Shown here: piece after piece, positions 11,263-21,896 of the stretch | Position numbering within the stretch: position 1 is the first letter of the stretch | Layout of the letters: each line of letters starts with the position of its first letter | From: Hymenopus coronatus | Taxonomy: Eukaryota > Arthropoda > Insecta > Mantodea > Hymenopodidae | Direction of reading: 5' to 3' | NCBI GenBank assembly: GCA_030762935.1 | Contig: CM060890.1 | Location: forward strand, 151,934,129-151,998,128 | Length of the DNA: 64,000 nucleotides | Program-made: the position numbers and the translations under genes | The notes under the pieces: model-generated | Databases searched by the model: none | What the model was told of the DNA's origin: nothing | Seen by the model: the letters and a program-made list of their open reading frames with translations, nothing else

Positions 11263-12156
11263 TATATGATGTTCTCTTTTAGACCAGTTCTCCAACTGAA
11301 ATGTCGCCGTACTCCACCAGCCGTTTTTCTTTGTAGTGCCGCAATCATTTTAGGATAATATTTCCTTAGATATTTTATTAACCAGGAAGCAAAGTTGCAT
11401 TAAATTGAGCAACCGGTACTGAAGACAGGATAGTATTACGCTGATCTCATAACATGGTCTGATTCGCTTTACACTGACAGCCGTAGTTATTTAAAATGTG
11501 TAAAGTAGGTGCTCTCACCTTTGAACCCGAACCTCGTAGAGTATAGTCACCGTACTTTCCGTGTGGAGGGTCACAGTTCGATAGTGACCCCAGCAACAAG
11601 AAGAAAAGGCTCTGACTACCGTTGTATTTGCAAGCTTTATGGTCACCATTCCTCACGTGAATATTATCGTCCAGTATGACGTGTAACCTTCAATGGCCGT
11701 CACTTTCCGAACATTCTGTACTATGTTCCACTTCATGTTATTTTCAATTACATTTCACAGCTTTCTTCGCAAAACGTATTCTTTTATAACTTGAATATGT
11801 TCATATTAAAGTAGAAGGACCTTGTAAACCAGTTTTATATTTTAGTAATCTATCAATGAAAATGGAGCGTTATTAACTTACCTGCCACAATTTTCAATTT
11901 CGGATGAATTATTGACAATTTCTTTTACGTTTTCCAGTTACACAGACATTCTCTTTATAGTGAAGAAGTTTGAAACTCTTCTCCATCTGTAGTGTGTGTT
12001 TAGAAGAGAAAAGGATCGCCAGTCAGCCGATGTAGTAAGCTCATATTCACACCAACTAATGGTTTCTGCATCATATGGGTAGGTGGCAGCATCATGCTGT
12101 GTTGCCTTCCATGATGTAGCGTTTTTTTTGTTTTTTTGTTTTTGTTTTTCTTTTTT
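11263..12156. other. unassigned intronic sequence
   Basis: No confident feature. A segment around 11500-11600 has tRNA-like fragments (CTTTGAACCCGAACC) that could be a very old SINE, too degraded to call. Around 12120-12158 is a T-rich run leading into a PER end. Confidence 0.35.
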
Positions 12157-12175
12157 AATTTCTCTATACGTACTA

Positions 12176-13507
12176 TGAGGGCCGTTCAGAAAGTAGCCTC
12201 CGGTTGATTGCAAGAAATTCACCAAGTTAAATAAAAATATTTTAATATATACATCTTACAACTACATCTTTGCACTATTTTTCTACATAGTTTCCATAAC
12301 GATTGAGGCACTTATCGTATCTGTTCACAAGCTTTGAAATTCCTTCTGCATAAAAATCACCCGCTTGTGCCTGGAGCCAGCCTGTGACCGCATCTTTGAG
12401 CTCTTCGTCATCAAACCGCTGGGACCCGAGCCATTTCTTCATATGCATGAAGAGGTGATAATCGCTTGGCGCCAGATCTGGGCTGTAAGGTGGATGGTTG
12501 ACAACGTCCCACTTGAAGGACTCAAGAAGGGCTGTTGTTCTGCGAGCAGAGTGAGGACGGGCGTTATCGTGCAAAAAAACGATACCGGAAGTCAGCATAC
12601 CATGGCGTTTGTTCTGTATAGCCCGTCGTAATTGTTTTAGTGTTTCACAGTACACGTCTTGATTAATGGTCGTCCCACGTTCCATGAATTCAACCAACAA
12701 CACCCCTTTTGCATCCCAAAACACCGTTGCCATCAATTTTCGGACAGAAAAATCTTGCCGGGCTTTTATTGGTTTGGTAGGCGAATTTGAATGTGCCCAC
12801 ATCTTTGATTGTTCTTTGGCCTCAGGGTTCACGTACTTAATCCAGGTTTCGTCCCCGGTCACGATTCTGTTTAACAATGGTTCACCTTCGGCCTCATAAC
12901 GTGACAGAAAGTCTAATGCAGAGGCCATTCTTTGAGTTTTGTGGTGGTCGGTAAGAATTTTGGGCACCCATCGTGCACAGAACTTACGGTAACCCGATCT
13001 TGCTGTCACTATCTCGTACAAGAGAGTCTTAGAAATCTGTGGAAAATCAGTAGACAACTCCGACATAGTGAAACGTCGGTTTTCACGAACTTTTGCATCA
13101 ACTGTCTGAACGAGTTCGTCCGTGACCAATGATGGTCTACCACTCCTCTCTTCATCATGAACGTTTTCTCGTCCACTTTTAAATAAACGTACCCATTCAC
13201 GGACCACTCCTTCACTCATAACTCTTGGTCCGTACACGGCACAAAGCTCACGATGAATAGCTGCTGCAGAATATCCTTTGGCTGTAAAAAACCTTATAAC
13301 AGCACGCACTTCACATTTGGCGGGGTTTTCTATTGCAGTACACATTTCAAACGGCCACAAACACTAAACTAGCGCAGGTACGACTTTCACTCGACCACGG
13401 CTTGATGCCGACTGACCTGCTGAGTGCGTGAATGCACAGATGGCGTCACTACTCCCCCCACTACCCGCACTGTGACGTATCGGAGGCTACTTTCTGAACG
13501 GCCCTCG
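12176..13507 (-). mobile_element. complete mariner transposon
   Basis: A 1332-bp element flanked by TA target duplications (12174-12175 and 13508-13509). The terminal inverted repeats are about 27 bp with one mismatch at the outermost base; the shared core is GAGGGCCGTTCAGAAAGTAG followed by CCTCCG (12177-12202 and the complement of 13481-13506). A single open transposase gene fills most of it on the minus strand. Near-perfect ends, an intact reading frame and a clean TSD indicate a recent insertion. It lies inside a PER palindrome and inside the proposed NWD-like gene intron, in the same orientation as that gene. Confidence 0.96.
12275..13360 (-). CDS. mariner transposase, intact
   Basis: Uninterrupted 361-residue frame including its stop. 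Transposases of this family cut the element at its terminal repeats and insert it at TA dinucleotides in the nucleus. Visible parts are an N-terminal paired HTH region (about residues 14-64, from AKCEVRAVIRFF), a GRP linker motif (74-76), WVPKILT at 131-137 (family WVPHEL-type motif), TGDETW with Asp170, LHDNARPH with Asp265, and YSPDLAPSDYHLF with Asp300. The spacing Asp265-x34-Asp300 is the mariner DD34D signature, and all three catalytic aspartates are present. Family members are about 345 residues and usually start near AIENPAKCEV, so Met6 may be the true start (356 residues). No frameshift or premature stop is seen, so the protein is potentially active. An N-rich or low-complexity tail is absent. 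Confidence 0.97.
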   Translation of the reverse strand: MWPFEMCTAIENPAKCEVRAVIRFFTAKGYSAAAIHRELCAVYGPRVMSEGVVREWVRLFKSGRENVHDEERSGRPSLVTDELVQTVDAKVRENRRFTMSELSTDFPQISKTLLYEIVTARSGYRKFCARWVPKILTDHHKTQRMASALDFLSRYEAEGEPLLNRIVTGDETWIKYVNPEAKEQSKMWAHSNSPTKPIKARQDFSVRKLMATVFWDAKGVLLVEFMERGTTINQDVYCETLKQLRRAIQNKRHGMLTSGIVFLHDNARPHSARRTTALLESFKWDVVNHPPYSPDLAPSDYHLFMHMKKWLGSQRFDDEELKDAVTGWLQAQAGDFYAEGISKLVNRYDKCLNRYGNYVEK

Positions 13508-14324
13508 TATGTACATACTGTATAGAAAAAGTATTGCACACCACCCAAAAATTCGATACCGAGATTTCACCAGAAATATATGTTTTAGGGTCCCCTCTAT
13601 CCAAAAAAGAGCATTTTCAGAAAAAGGTCCGTGTGTGTCCGTGTGTCCGTGAACACGATAACTCAAAAACGAAAAGTCGGTAAAATACCAAACTAGGTAT
13701 TTAATTTTAGTATCTTCCAGGGATGCGACACGAAGATTTTGAGAAAAATTCCTGCATCCCAAACTACCCTTTACAGGGAACCTTTGTCGAACATTTTTAT
13801 TTCCTGAAAAATGGCTCTAACGATTTTGATTAAAAGATCATATATTAAAGATATTTAGCTGACAAATAAAATATATATCTTGAATTTTCTGCGAATAGCC
13901 ACTGAAGACATCTTTATTTTGGATGAATTTTACGGAATTTTGCAAAACTGCTAACCGTAAGAGATGGAGAAAAAGTTACCACTCACAATTTATGTTGGAT
14001 ATATATATTTGCTTGGTGGAGTTGATCATTTTTTAGATATTCCTTGTTTGTGAAAAACTTAAACTTTTCTCATACAGGAGTTTGTCAACTGCTGTCCACA
14101 CAAACAAAGGAACTTCAGTCACATAGCAGCCAGGTTTTGACTATCACTTTAACCTATGGTACTTCCTTATTTCGCTTTTACTTACAAGGAAGCAAGTAAT
14201 AAGACTATTTCCACTAATTTGTCTCGAATAGCATGAAGTAAATAGAAGCATTAGGTTTTTAACAATAATTTGTTGCAGAGATGTAGAGAAAGTCATGTGA
14301 ATGGAGCACATCAGATTTTGTTAT

Positions 14325-14524
14325 AGTATTTAACGCCCGCTTTTACAACCATGGCACCGCAGGCGGTGACACTGATGATATAAGAATGAAGATGGAGCAC
14401 CGGTGGAATGCGAAACCAGAGAACCCGGAGAAAACCCGCTTTGTCCTCCCACACATGTGGGATCGAACCCGGACCGTCTAGGTGAGAGGCGAGTGGTCTA
14501 ACCATTCGGCCACTATCATGCTAG
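14325..14524 (-). repeat. tRNA-derived SINE, near full length
   Basis: Read on the minus strand: a head with box A TGGCCGAATGGTTAGACCAC, box B GGGTTCGATCCC, then a body containing GGGTTTTCTCCGGGTTCTC and CACCGGTGCTCCATC, ending GTAAAAGCGGGCGTTAAATA. It is the best reference copy here for the family also at 10301 and 63898. It inserted at the 3' end of the PER copy ending at 14320. Confidence 0.85.
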
Positions 14525-14671
14525 TCTCTTGTATACAACATCAAATCCGGATGGTGGAGTTTTTCGAACGTTAGCTTGGCTTCACTCGGAAGGAAAGTAA
14601 AGCCATTGGTCCCAGGTACGGCACGTAGAGACATTAGTCCAATATAGAATAGAAACCTGAGAACCGTGTCT

Positions 14672-15003
14672 CTCTCAAAAAAGTCGGTCAAAAACTCAGT
14701 TTACTATATTTCAGGGTGGGAAACGAACACCATCCAAACTACCCTTTACACAGAAAACAATTTTGAACATTTTATTACTCCAAAATGGCTGTAACAATAG
14801 TGTAAATCAAAGATATTTACATGACAAATAGAATGTATATCTTCAATGTTCTGGGAGAAGTCATCTTTCTTCTGGATGAATGTTATTACGTGTGTCAAAC
14901 CGCAAGAGAGTACTACACAAAAAATATAGATCTCGTTAAAACACATCATTTATGTGATATACATCTTTTTCGTGGAGTTGACCCTTTTATGGGATATTCC
15001 TTA
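14672..15003 (+). repeat. PER internal fragment
   Basis: Diverged forward PER fragment lacking both ends. It runs from the AAAGTCGGTCAAAAACTC region to the GGATATTCCTTATTA region and abuts the next PER copy at 15004. Confidence 0.7.
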
Positions 15004-15888
15004 TTACTTTCTCTATACGTACTATGTAAATAGTGTATAGAGAAGGTATTGCACTCCACCAAAAAATTCGGTACCGAGATTTCACCGCAAATATATGTTT
15101 TAGGGACCCCTGTATCAAAAAAAAGTATTTTCAGAAAAAGGTCCGTGTGTGTGTCCGTTTGTTCGTGTGTCCGTATGTCCGTGTGTCTGTGAACACGATA
15201 ACTCAAAAACGAAAAGTCGGTAAAATACCAAACTTGGTATTTAAGTTTAGTATCTTCCAGGGATGGGACACGACGATTTTGAGAAAAATCCCCCGCCCCA
15301 AACTACCCTTTACATGGAATTTTTTTTCGAAAATGTTGATTTTCTAAAAAATGACTCTAACGATTTTGATTAAAATATCATATATTAAAGATATTTACCT
15401 GAAAAATAAAATTTATATTTTGAATTTTCTGGGAATAGCCTCTGAAGACCACTTTTTTCTGGATGAATTTTGCATAACTACTAAACCGTAAGTGATGGAC
15501 AAAAGCTTAACAGACAAAAAATGTAGAACACGTTAAAACACACAATTTATGTTATATACCTTTTTTTCCGTGGAGTTGATCGTTTTTGAGATATTCCTTT
15601 TTCTTGGTTTCAGCTTTGAAAAATGTATACTTTTCTCATACAGTTGACTTTGTCAACTCCTGTCCATACAAACAAAGGAACATCATTCACATAGCAACCA
15701 GCTTTTGGCTTTCACTTTAACCTATGGTACTCACTTATTTCGCTTCTACTTACAATAAGGCAAGGAATAAGACTATTTCTGCTAATTTTTCTCGACTAGC
15801 AAGAAATAAATAAAAGATAATCTTATTAACAATAATTTGTTACAGAGATATGGAGAAAGTCATGTGAATGGAACACATCAGATTTTTC
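15004..15888 (+). repeat. PER subfamily A, near-complete copy
   Basis: Begins CTTTCTCTATACGTACTATG with an intact terminal palindrome (15007-15040), contains an internal GTGTGTGTCCGTTTGTTCG tract at about 15143-15190, and ends CACATCAGATTTTT. It is the best forward reference copy in this window. Confidence 0.9.
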
Positions 15889-15950
15889 CTCTTGTACTTA
15901 CAAGAAATCAAGTAACAACACAATTTCTGTTAATGTTTATCTTGGAACAG

Positions 15951-15999
<49 letters not shown>

Positions 16000-16080
16000 A
16001 CTAATAAATAACAATAATCTTTTGTTGGACGAATTGCAGAGGATAGAGAAACCTGATTTGAACATATAATTTTTTAAATT
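15889..16080 (+). repeat. PER 3' fragment containing an AAT microsatellite
   Basis: A second, forward PER 3' end (CTTACAAGAAATCAAGTAAC to GATAGAGAAACCTGATTTG). Where other copies read GCATGAAGTAAATAG, this one carries about 15 AAT units (15952-15996). Confidence 0.7.
15952..15996. repeat. AAT microsatellite
   Basis: About 15 uninterrupted AAT trimers inside a PER fragment. Confidence 0.97.
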
Positions 16081-16384
16081 TTCGATTTCAAAAAATAAAT
16101 GTGCCATTTCTGAACCTTCATAGTTTTTCTTAGATGAAACATTTTTGTTCAGAAAGGTACTTAATTATTGGCACGTCCTCTGCTTCAGGTAAAAGAAGTT
16201 ATACTGGCGTTGACTGGACCCCAACTAATCTCTTCCCATTTAGAAAGCCAAAAATTAAAAGGTGATATTGCTTAAGTTATCCAACAAAGTATACATTTTC
16301 CTATTACTCAAGATTTAATATACACATTTATTGTCGGTAGATGTGATTGGCGCACGTTGGGTAACAAAGTCTCGGCTTACTTAC
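16081..16384. other. intronic sequence downstream of exon 16385-16551
   Basis: Nothing recognisable except the splice donor at its right edge: minus-strand CCCAG/GTAAGTAAG at 16385/16384. Confidence 0.5.
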
Positions 16385-16551
16385 CTGGGTTGTTTAAGAA
16401 TGTAGCAGTCGTCGTTGTGTTTAGTGTACCAGGTTTCCAGCAGCTCCTCTCTGAGGCCGTGAGTCTGGGCGGCTGACAGCAGCGCCTCATAGTGAGCGTT
16501 CTCCAAACGAGCAGGCAACGGACTGGGCTGGTATGTGTTCCCCACAAGACA
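16385..16551 (-). CDS. NACHT/WD-repeat (NWD-like) protein, internal exon
   Basis: A 167-bp exon on the minus strand, flanked by an acceptor TTGTTACAG (16552-16560) and a near-consensus donor CAG/GTAAGTAAG (16385/16384). The frame is open throughout and reads CLVGNTYQPSPLPARLEN, then YEALLSAAQTHGLREELLET, then WYTKHNDDCYILKQP. A GxxYxxxPLPxxI/L...E-ALL...LL-x-WY...YxL-x-P pattern is what I recall from the region before the NACHT NTPase domain in NWD1/NWD2-like proteins, which are cytosolic signalling NTPases. The exon starts in phase 0 and ends with two bases of a codon, matching the exon at 6075. GC content and codon use are far from the repeats around it. The upstream intron is made of a 64-bp satellite starting at the splice site. 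Coding status is fairly secure; the family is less so. Confidence 0.65.
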
Positions 16552-17200
16552 CTGTAACAAGATCGTTATGTTAACATTCTGAATCGCAAGCTATAGCCCA
16601 GACATTTTACAAACACTGTAACCAGATCGTTATGTTAACATTCTGTATCGGAAGTTATAACCTGGCCATTTTACAAACACTGTAACCAGATCGTTATGTT
16701 AACATTCTGTATAGGAAGTTATAACCTGGACATTTTACAAACACTGTAACCAGATCGTTATGTTAACATTCTGTATCGGAAGCTATAACCTGGACATTTT
16801 ACAAACACTGTAACAAGATCGTTATGTTGACATTCTGTATCGCAAGCTATAGCCTGGACATTTTACAAACATTGTAACAAGATCGTTATGTTGACATTCT
16901 GTATCGCAAGCTATAGCCTGGACATTTTACAAACACTGTAACAAGATCGTTATGTTAACATTCTGTATCGGAAGTTATAATCTGGCCATTTTACAAACAC
17001 TGTAACCAGATCGTTATGTTAACATTCTGTATCGGAAGTTATAACCTGGCCATTTTACAAACACTGTAACCAGATCGTTATGTTAACATTCTGTATCGGA
17101 AGCTATAACCTGGACATTTTACAAACACTGTAACAAGATCGTTATGTTGACATTCTGTATCGCAAGCTATAGCCTGGACATTTTACAAACACTGTAACAA

Positions 17201-18352
17201 GATCGATATGTTAACATTCTGTATCGGAAGTTATAACCTGGCCATTTTACAAAAACTGTAACAAGATCGTTATGTTAACATTTTGTATCGGAAGTTATAA
17301 CCTGGCCATTTTACAAACACTGTAACCAGATCGTTATGTTAACATTCTGTATCGGAAGCTATAACCTGGACATTTTACAAACACTGTAACAAGATCGTTA
17401 TGTTGACATTCTGTATCGTAAGCTATAGCCTGGACATTTTACAAACACTGTAACAAGATCGTTATGTTGACATTCTGTATCGCAAGCTATAATCTGGACA
17501 TTTTACAAACACTGTAACCAGATCGTTATGTTAACATTCTGTATCGGAAGTTATAACCTGGACATTTTTCAAACACTGTAACAATATCGTTATGTTGACA
17601 TTCTGTATCGCAAGCTATAGCCTGGACATTTTACAAACACTGTAACCAGATCGTTATGTTAACACTCTGTATCGCAAGCTATAATCTGGACATTTTACAA
17701 ACACTGTAACAAGATCGTTATGTTGACATTCTGTATCGCAAGCTATAGCCTGGACATTTTACAAACACTGTAACAAGATCGATATGTTAACATTCTGTAT
17801 CGGAAGTTATAACCTGGCCATTTTACAAAAACTGTAACAAGATCGTTATGTTAACATTTTGTATCGGAAGTTATAACCTGGCCATTTTACAAACACTGTA
17901 ACCAGATCGTTATGTTAACATTCTGTATCGGAAGCTATAACCTGGACATTTTACAAACACTGTAACAAGATCGTTATGTTGACATTCTGTATCGTAAGCT
18001 ATAGCCTGGACATTTTACAAACACTGTAACAAGATCGTTATGTTGACATTCTGTATCGCAAGCTATAATCTGGACATTTTACAAACACTGTAACCAGATC
18101 GTTATGTTAACATTCTGTATCGGAAGTTATAACCTGGACATTTTTCAAACACTGTAACAATATCGTTATGTTGACATTCTGTATCGCAAGCTATAGCCTG
18201 GACATTTTACAAACACTGTAACCAGATCGTTATGTTAACACTCTGTATCGCAAGCTATAATCTGGACATTTTACAAACACTGTAACAATATCGTTATGTT
18301 GACATTCTGTATCGCAAGCTAAAGGCTGGACATTTTACAAACACTGTAACAA
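17201..18352. repeat. 576-bp higher-order repeat, first duplicated pair
   Basis: The rare unit variant GATCGATATG occurs at 17201 and again at 17777, exactly 576 bp (9 x 64) apart. The following unit variants, including AACAATATCG near 17580 and 18157, recur in the same order. This shows that nine-unit blocks were duplicated after the unit variants had arisen. Confidence 0.9.
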
Positions 18353-19432
18353 GATCGTTATGTTGACATTCTGTATCGCAAGCTACAACCTGGCCATTTT
18401 ACAAACACTGTAACAAGATCGTTATGTTAACATTCTGTATCGGAAGTTATAACCTGGCCATTTTACAAACACTGTAACAAGATCGTTATGTTAACATTCT
18501 GTATCGGAAGTTATAACCTGGCCATTTTACAAACACTGTAACAAGATCGTTATGTTAACACTCCGTATCGGAAGTTATAACCTGGCCATTTTACAAACAC
18601 TGTAACAAGATCGTTATGTTGACATTCTGTATCGCAAGCTATAGCCCAGACATTTTACAAACACTGTAACCAGATCGTTATGTTAACATTCTGTATCGGA
18701 AGCTATAATCTGGACATTTTACAGACACTGTAACAAGATCGTTATGTTAACATTCTGTATCGCAAGCTATAGCCTGGACATTTTACAAACACTGTAACCA
18801 GATCGTTATGTTAACACTCTGTATCGCAAGCTATAATCTGGACATTTTACAAACACTGTAACAATATCGTTATGTTGACATTCTGTATCGCAAGCTAAAG
18901 GCTGGACATTTTACAAACACTGTAACAAGATCGTTATGTTGACATTCTGTATCGCAAGCTACAACCTGGCCATTTTACAAACACTGTAACAAGATCGTTA
19001 TGTTAACATTCTGTATCGGAAGTTATAACCTGGCCATTTTACAAACACTGTAACAAGATCGTTATGTTAACATTCTGTATCGGAAGTTATAACCTGGCCA
19101 TTTTACAAACACTGTAACAAGATCGTTATGTTAACACTCCGTATCGGAAGTTATAACCTGGCCATTTTACAAACACTGTAACAAGATCGTTATGTTGACA
19201 TTCTGTATCGCAAGCTATAGCCCAGACATTTTACAAACACTGTAACCAGATCGTTATGTTAACATTCTGTATCGGAAGCTATAATCTGGACATTTTACAG
19301 ACACTGTAACAAGATCGTTATGTTAACATTCTGTATCGCAAGCTATAGCCTGGACATTTTACAAACACTGTAACCAGATCGTTATGTTGACATGCTGTAT
19401 CGGAAGCTATAACCTGGACATTTTACAAACAC
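18285..19432. repeat. 576-bp higher-order repeat, second duplicated pair
   Basis: The markers ACAATATCG (18285 and 18861), GCTACAACCTGG (about 18382 and 18958) and CTCCGTATCGG (18561 and 19137) are each repeated at 576 bp. This is a second nine-unit duplication next to the first. Confidence 0.9.
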
Positions 19433-20010
19433 TGTAATAAGATCGTTATGTTGACATTCTGTATCGCAAGCTATAGCCTGGACATTTTACAAACACTGTA
19501 ACAAGATCGTTATGTTAACATTCTCTATCGGAAGCTATAACCTGGACATTTTACAAACACTGTAACAAGATCGTTATGTTGACATTCTGTATCGCAAGCT
19601 ATAGCCTGGACATTTTACAAACACTGTAACAAGATCGTTATGTTAACATTCTGTATCGGAAGCTATAGCCTGGACAGTTTACAAACACTGTAACCAGATC
19701 GTTAAGTTGACATTCTGTATCGCAAGCTATAGCCTGGACATTTTACAAACACTGTAACCAGATCGTTATGTTGACATTCTGTATCGCAAGTTATAGCCTG
19801 GACATTTTACAAACACTGTAACCAGATCGTTATGTTGACATTCTGTATCGCAAGCTATAGCCTGGGCATTTTACAAACACGGAAACCAGATCGTTATGTT
19901 GACATTCTGTGTCGGAAGCTATAACCTGGACATTTTATAAACACTATAACATGATCGTTTTGTTGACATTCTGTATCGGAAGTTATAACCTGGACATTTT
20001 ATAAACACTT

Positions 20011-20524
20011 CTAGAATATAGACTGATGGGATTCGCTCTTCTACAAACTGTTCTTCTTCTTAATGAAGATAAATACTTAGTTATATATTTTATTAAATGT
20101 AACAAGATAAAGTGATAGTCAAATGATTTTGGGCGAGTAGTAGAGGCATTTCGACTACAATCGGCCAAAAAATGAAATACACTTTTTATGGAAAATACTT
20201 GTTGGCACCTTTGCTTATCTACAAAGAATCAACATATATCTTTCGTCTCCTTACTAGAAATTCTACAGACATCTAAACTTCGTACAATATATCCGATACC
20301 TACCTTTTCATAAAACAGTGTTTTTATCAAAACAACATATTCACTTTTAAAATGATCCAGCCGTGTTAGTAGTTGTTTAAATACAACTCAAATTTCCCAC
20401 AATATGTAGAAGTGTCCTTTGTAATATTACAATTATCCTAATACTAATAGTACTTTTTAAAAAAAGTATGCTGCAATGAAAAGTTGTTAATTTTGCAAAT
20501 TAAAATATGCAACTTTCTAAAAAA
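20011..20524. other. unassigned AT-rich spacer
   Basis: No gene seen. Around 20070-20130 there is faint resemblance to the interior of a reversed PER (AAAGTGATAGTCAAATG), too diverged to delimit. Confidence 0.35.
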
Positions 20525-21261
20525 AATTTGACGCGCTACACTTACATGACTTTTTCTAATCTCTCTGCAAACAAACTTCTTACGAAAGATAATTCTTCTT
20601 TCAATACCAAGCTAATCAAGATAAACATTAACAGAATGTTATTACTTAGTTCCTTATAAGTAGACTGGAACTAAGGGAAAGCACTAGGCTAAACTGATAG
20701 TCAAATGTTTTAAAAGCTGTCGTTATGCGATTGTCATTGCAAATCGCTTCTTTGCTTGGCCAGGAGTAGAACAAAAGAAAGACGGACAGTTTCCTCAAAG
20801 AAAAGTATAAGTACTTCACATTTTAAACTAATAACTAGGAATACCTCGAAAACGGTAAGGTCCACGAAAAAAGTATATGACATAACTTGTGTATTTTCTA
20901 ACAAGGTCTAGATTTTTTTTTTTAATTTAAGTTTTTGTCTATCTGTTACGGTTTACTAGTTATTCCAAATTAAGAAAAATTCATCCAGAATAAACAGGTG
21001 TTTAGAAGCTATTCCCAGGAAATTCAAAATATACGTTTTATTTATGATAGATATGCGTTTAATATGTGGTATTTTAATCAAAATCCTTAGAGCCATTTTT
21101 AACAAAAACAAAACTTTGGAAAATTTTTCCATGTAAAGGGTAGTTGGGGTGGGGGGATTTTCTTGAACATTTTCGTGTTGCATCATTGGAAGATACTGAA
21201 CCTAAAACCAAGGTTGGTAAACAACGGAGTTTTCGTTTTTGAGCTATGCTGCCCACAGACA

Positions 21262-21297
<36 letters not shown>

Positions 21298-21433
21298 TAT
21301 TTTTCTAAAAATGCCTTTTTTTTGATTTAGGAGGTCCTAAAACATGTATTTCTGGTGAAATCTCGATATCCAATTTTTGGTGCATTACAATACCTTCTCT
21401 ATCTCTATGTACATAGTACGTGTAGAGAAAGTA
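20525..21433 (-). repeat. PER subfamily B, near-complete copy
   Basis: Reverse copy from CTACACTTACATGACTTTTTC to the terminal GTGTAGAGAAAGTAA (21418-21433). It carries the subfamily B markers GTTATGCGATTGTCATTGCA and AGGAGTAGAACAAAAGAAAG. The internal tract is an AC microsatellite (21263-21294). The terminal palindrome near 21398-21428 is slightly damaged on one arm. Confidence 0.88.
21263..21294. repeat. AC microsatellite inside PER
   Basis: Sixteen AC dinucleotides at the position of the PER internal GT tract. Confidence 0.97.
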
Positions 21434-21439
21434 ATAAAT

Positions 21440-21896
21440 AAAAAACAAATTGTATGACAAATTGTGTTTTAACGAGAAATACACATTTTGTGTATAATAA
21501 GTATTTGTCTATCTGTTACGGTTCGCCAGTTATACAAAAGACGCTATTCTAAAGAAATTTATTTGTGATATGAATATATTCATATATGGCATTTTAAGCA
21601 AAATTGTTGAGCCATTTTTTAGAAAATCGAAAATTTCGAAAATTCTTCCATGTAAAGGGCACTTTGCGGTGGGGAAAACCTGCGTACTAGATGCTTGGAA
21701 GATAGTAAAGTTAAGCATCAAATTTAGTATTTAATAAGCTTTTCGGTTTTCAGTTATGCCATCCAAAGACGCACACCCACCTTTTTATACCTTTGTCCTC
21801 AAAACATGCGTTTTCGGTGAAATCTGGATATCGAATTTTTGGGTGGTATACAAATTATACCTATTACGAGGTTACATAGATCCTAGAGAAAGTAAA
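21440..21896 (-). repeat. PER fragment, reverse
   Basis: Diverged reverse PER of about 450 bp. It runs from the TTGTGTTTTAACGAG region to the terminal CTAGAGAAAGTAAAAC and is internally shortened. Confidence 0.75.

Larger units (their letters stand above)
12157..14320 (+). repeat. PER subfamily A interrupted by mariner
   Basis: The first bases of a forward PER (TTTCTCTATACGTACTA, ending 12175) and its continuation (TATGTACATACTGTATAG, from 13508) are split by the mariner at 12176-13507. Removing the transposon and one TA rebuilds the terminal palindrome. The body runs to CATCAGATTTTG at 14320, where a SINE starts. Confidence 0.9.
16550..20010. repeat. 64-bp satellite, about 54 copies, starting at an exon boundary
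   Basis: Head-to-tail 64-bp units with landmarks AGATCGTTATGTTAACATTC, TGTATCGGAAG and CATTTTACAAACACTGTAAC. Variants (GTTAACA or GTTGACA, GGAAGTTATAACC or GCAAGCTATAGCC) alternate in a pattern that repeats every nine units (576 bp). The first unit overlaps the splice acceptor of the exon ending at 16551. On the minus strand each unit contains a GTTAACAT branch-point-like site and a TTACAG acceptor-like site about 20 bases apart. Units decay after about 19900. Confidence 0.96.
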
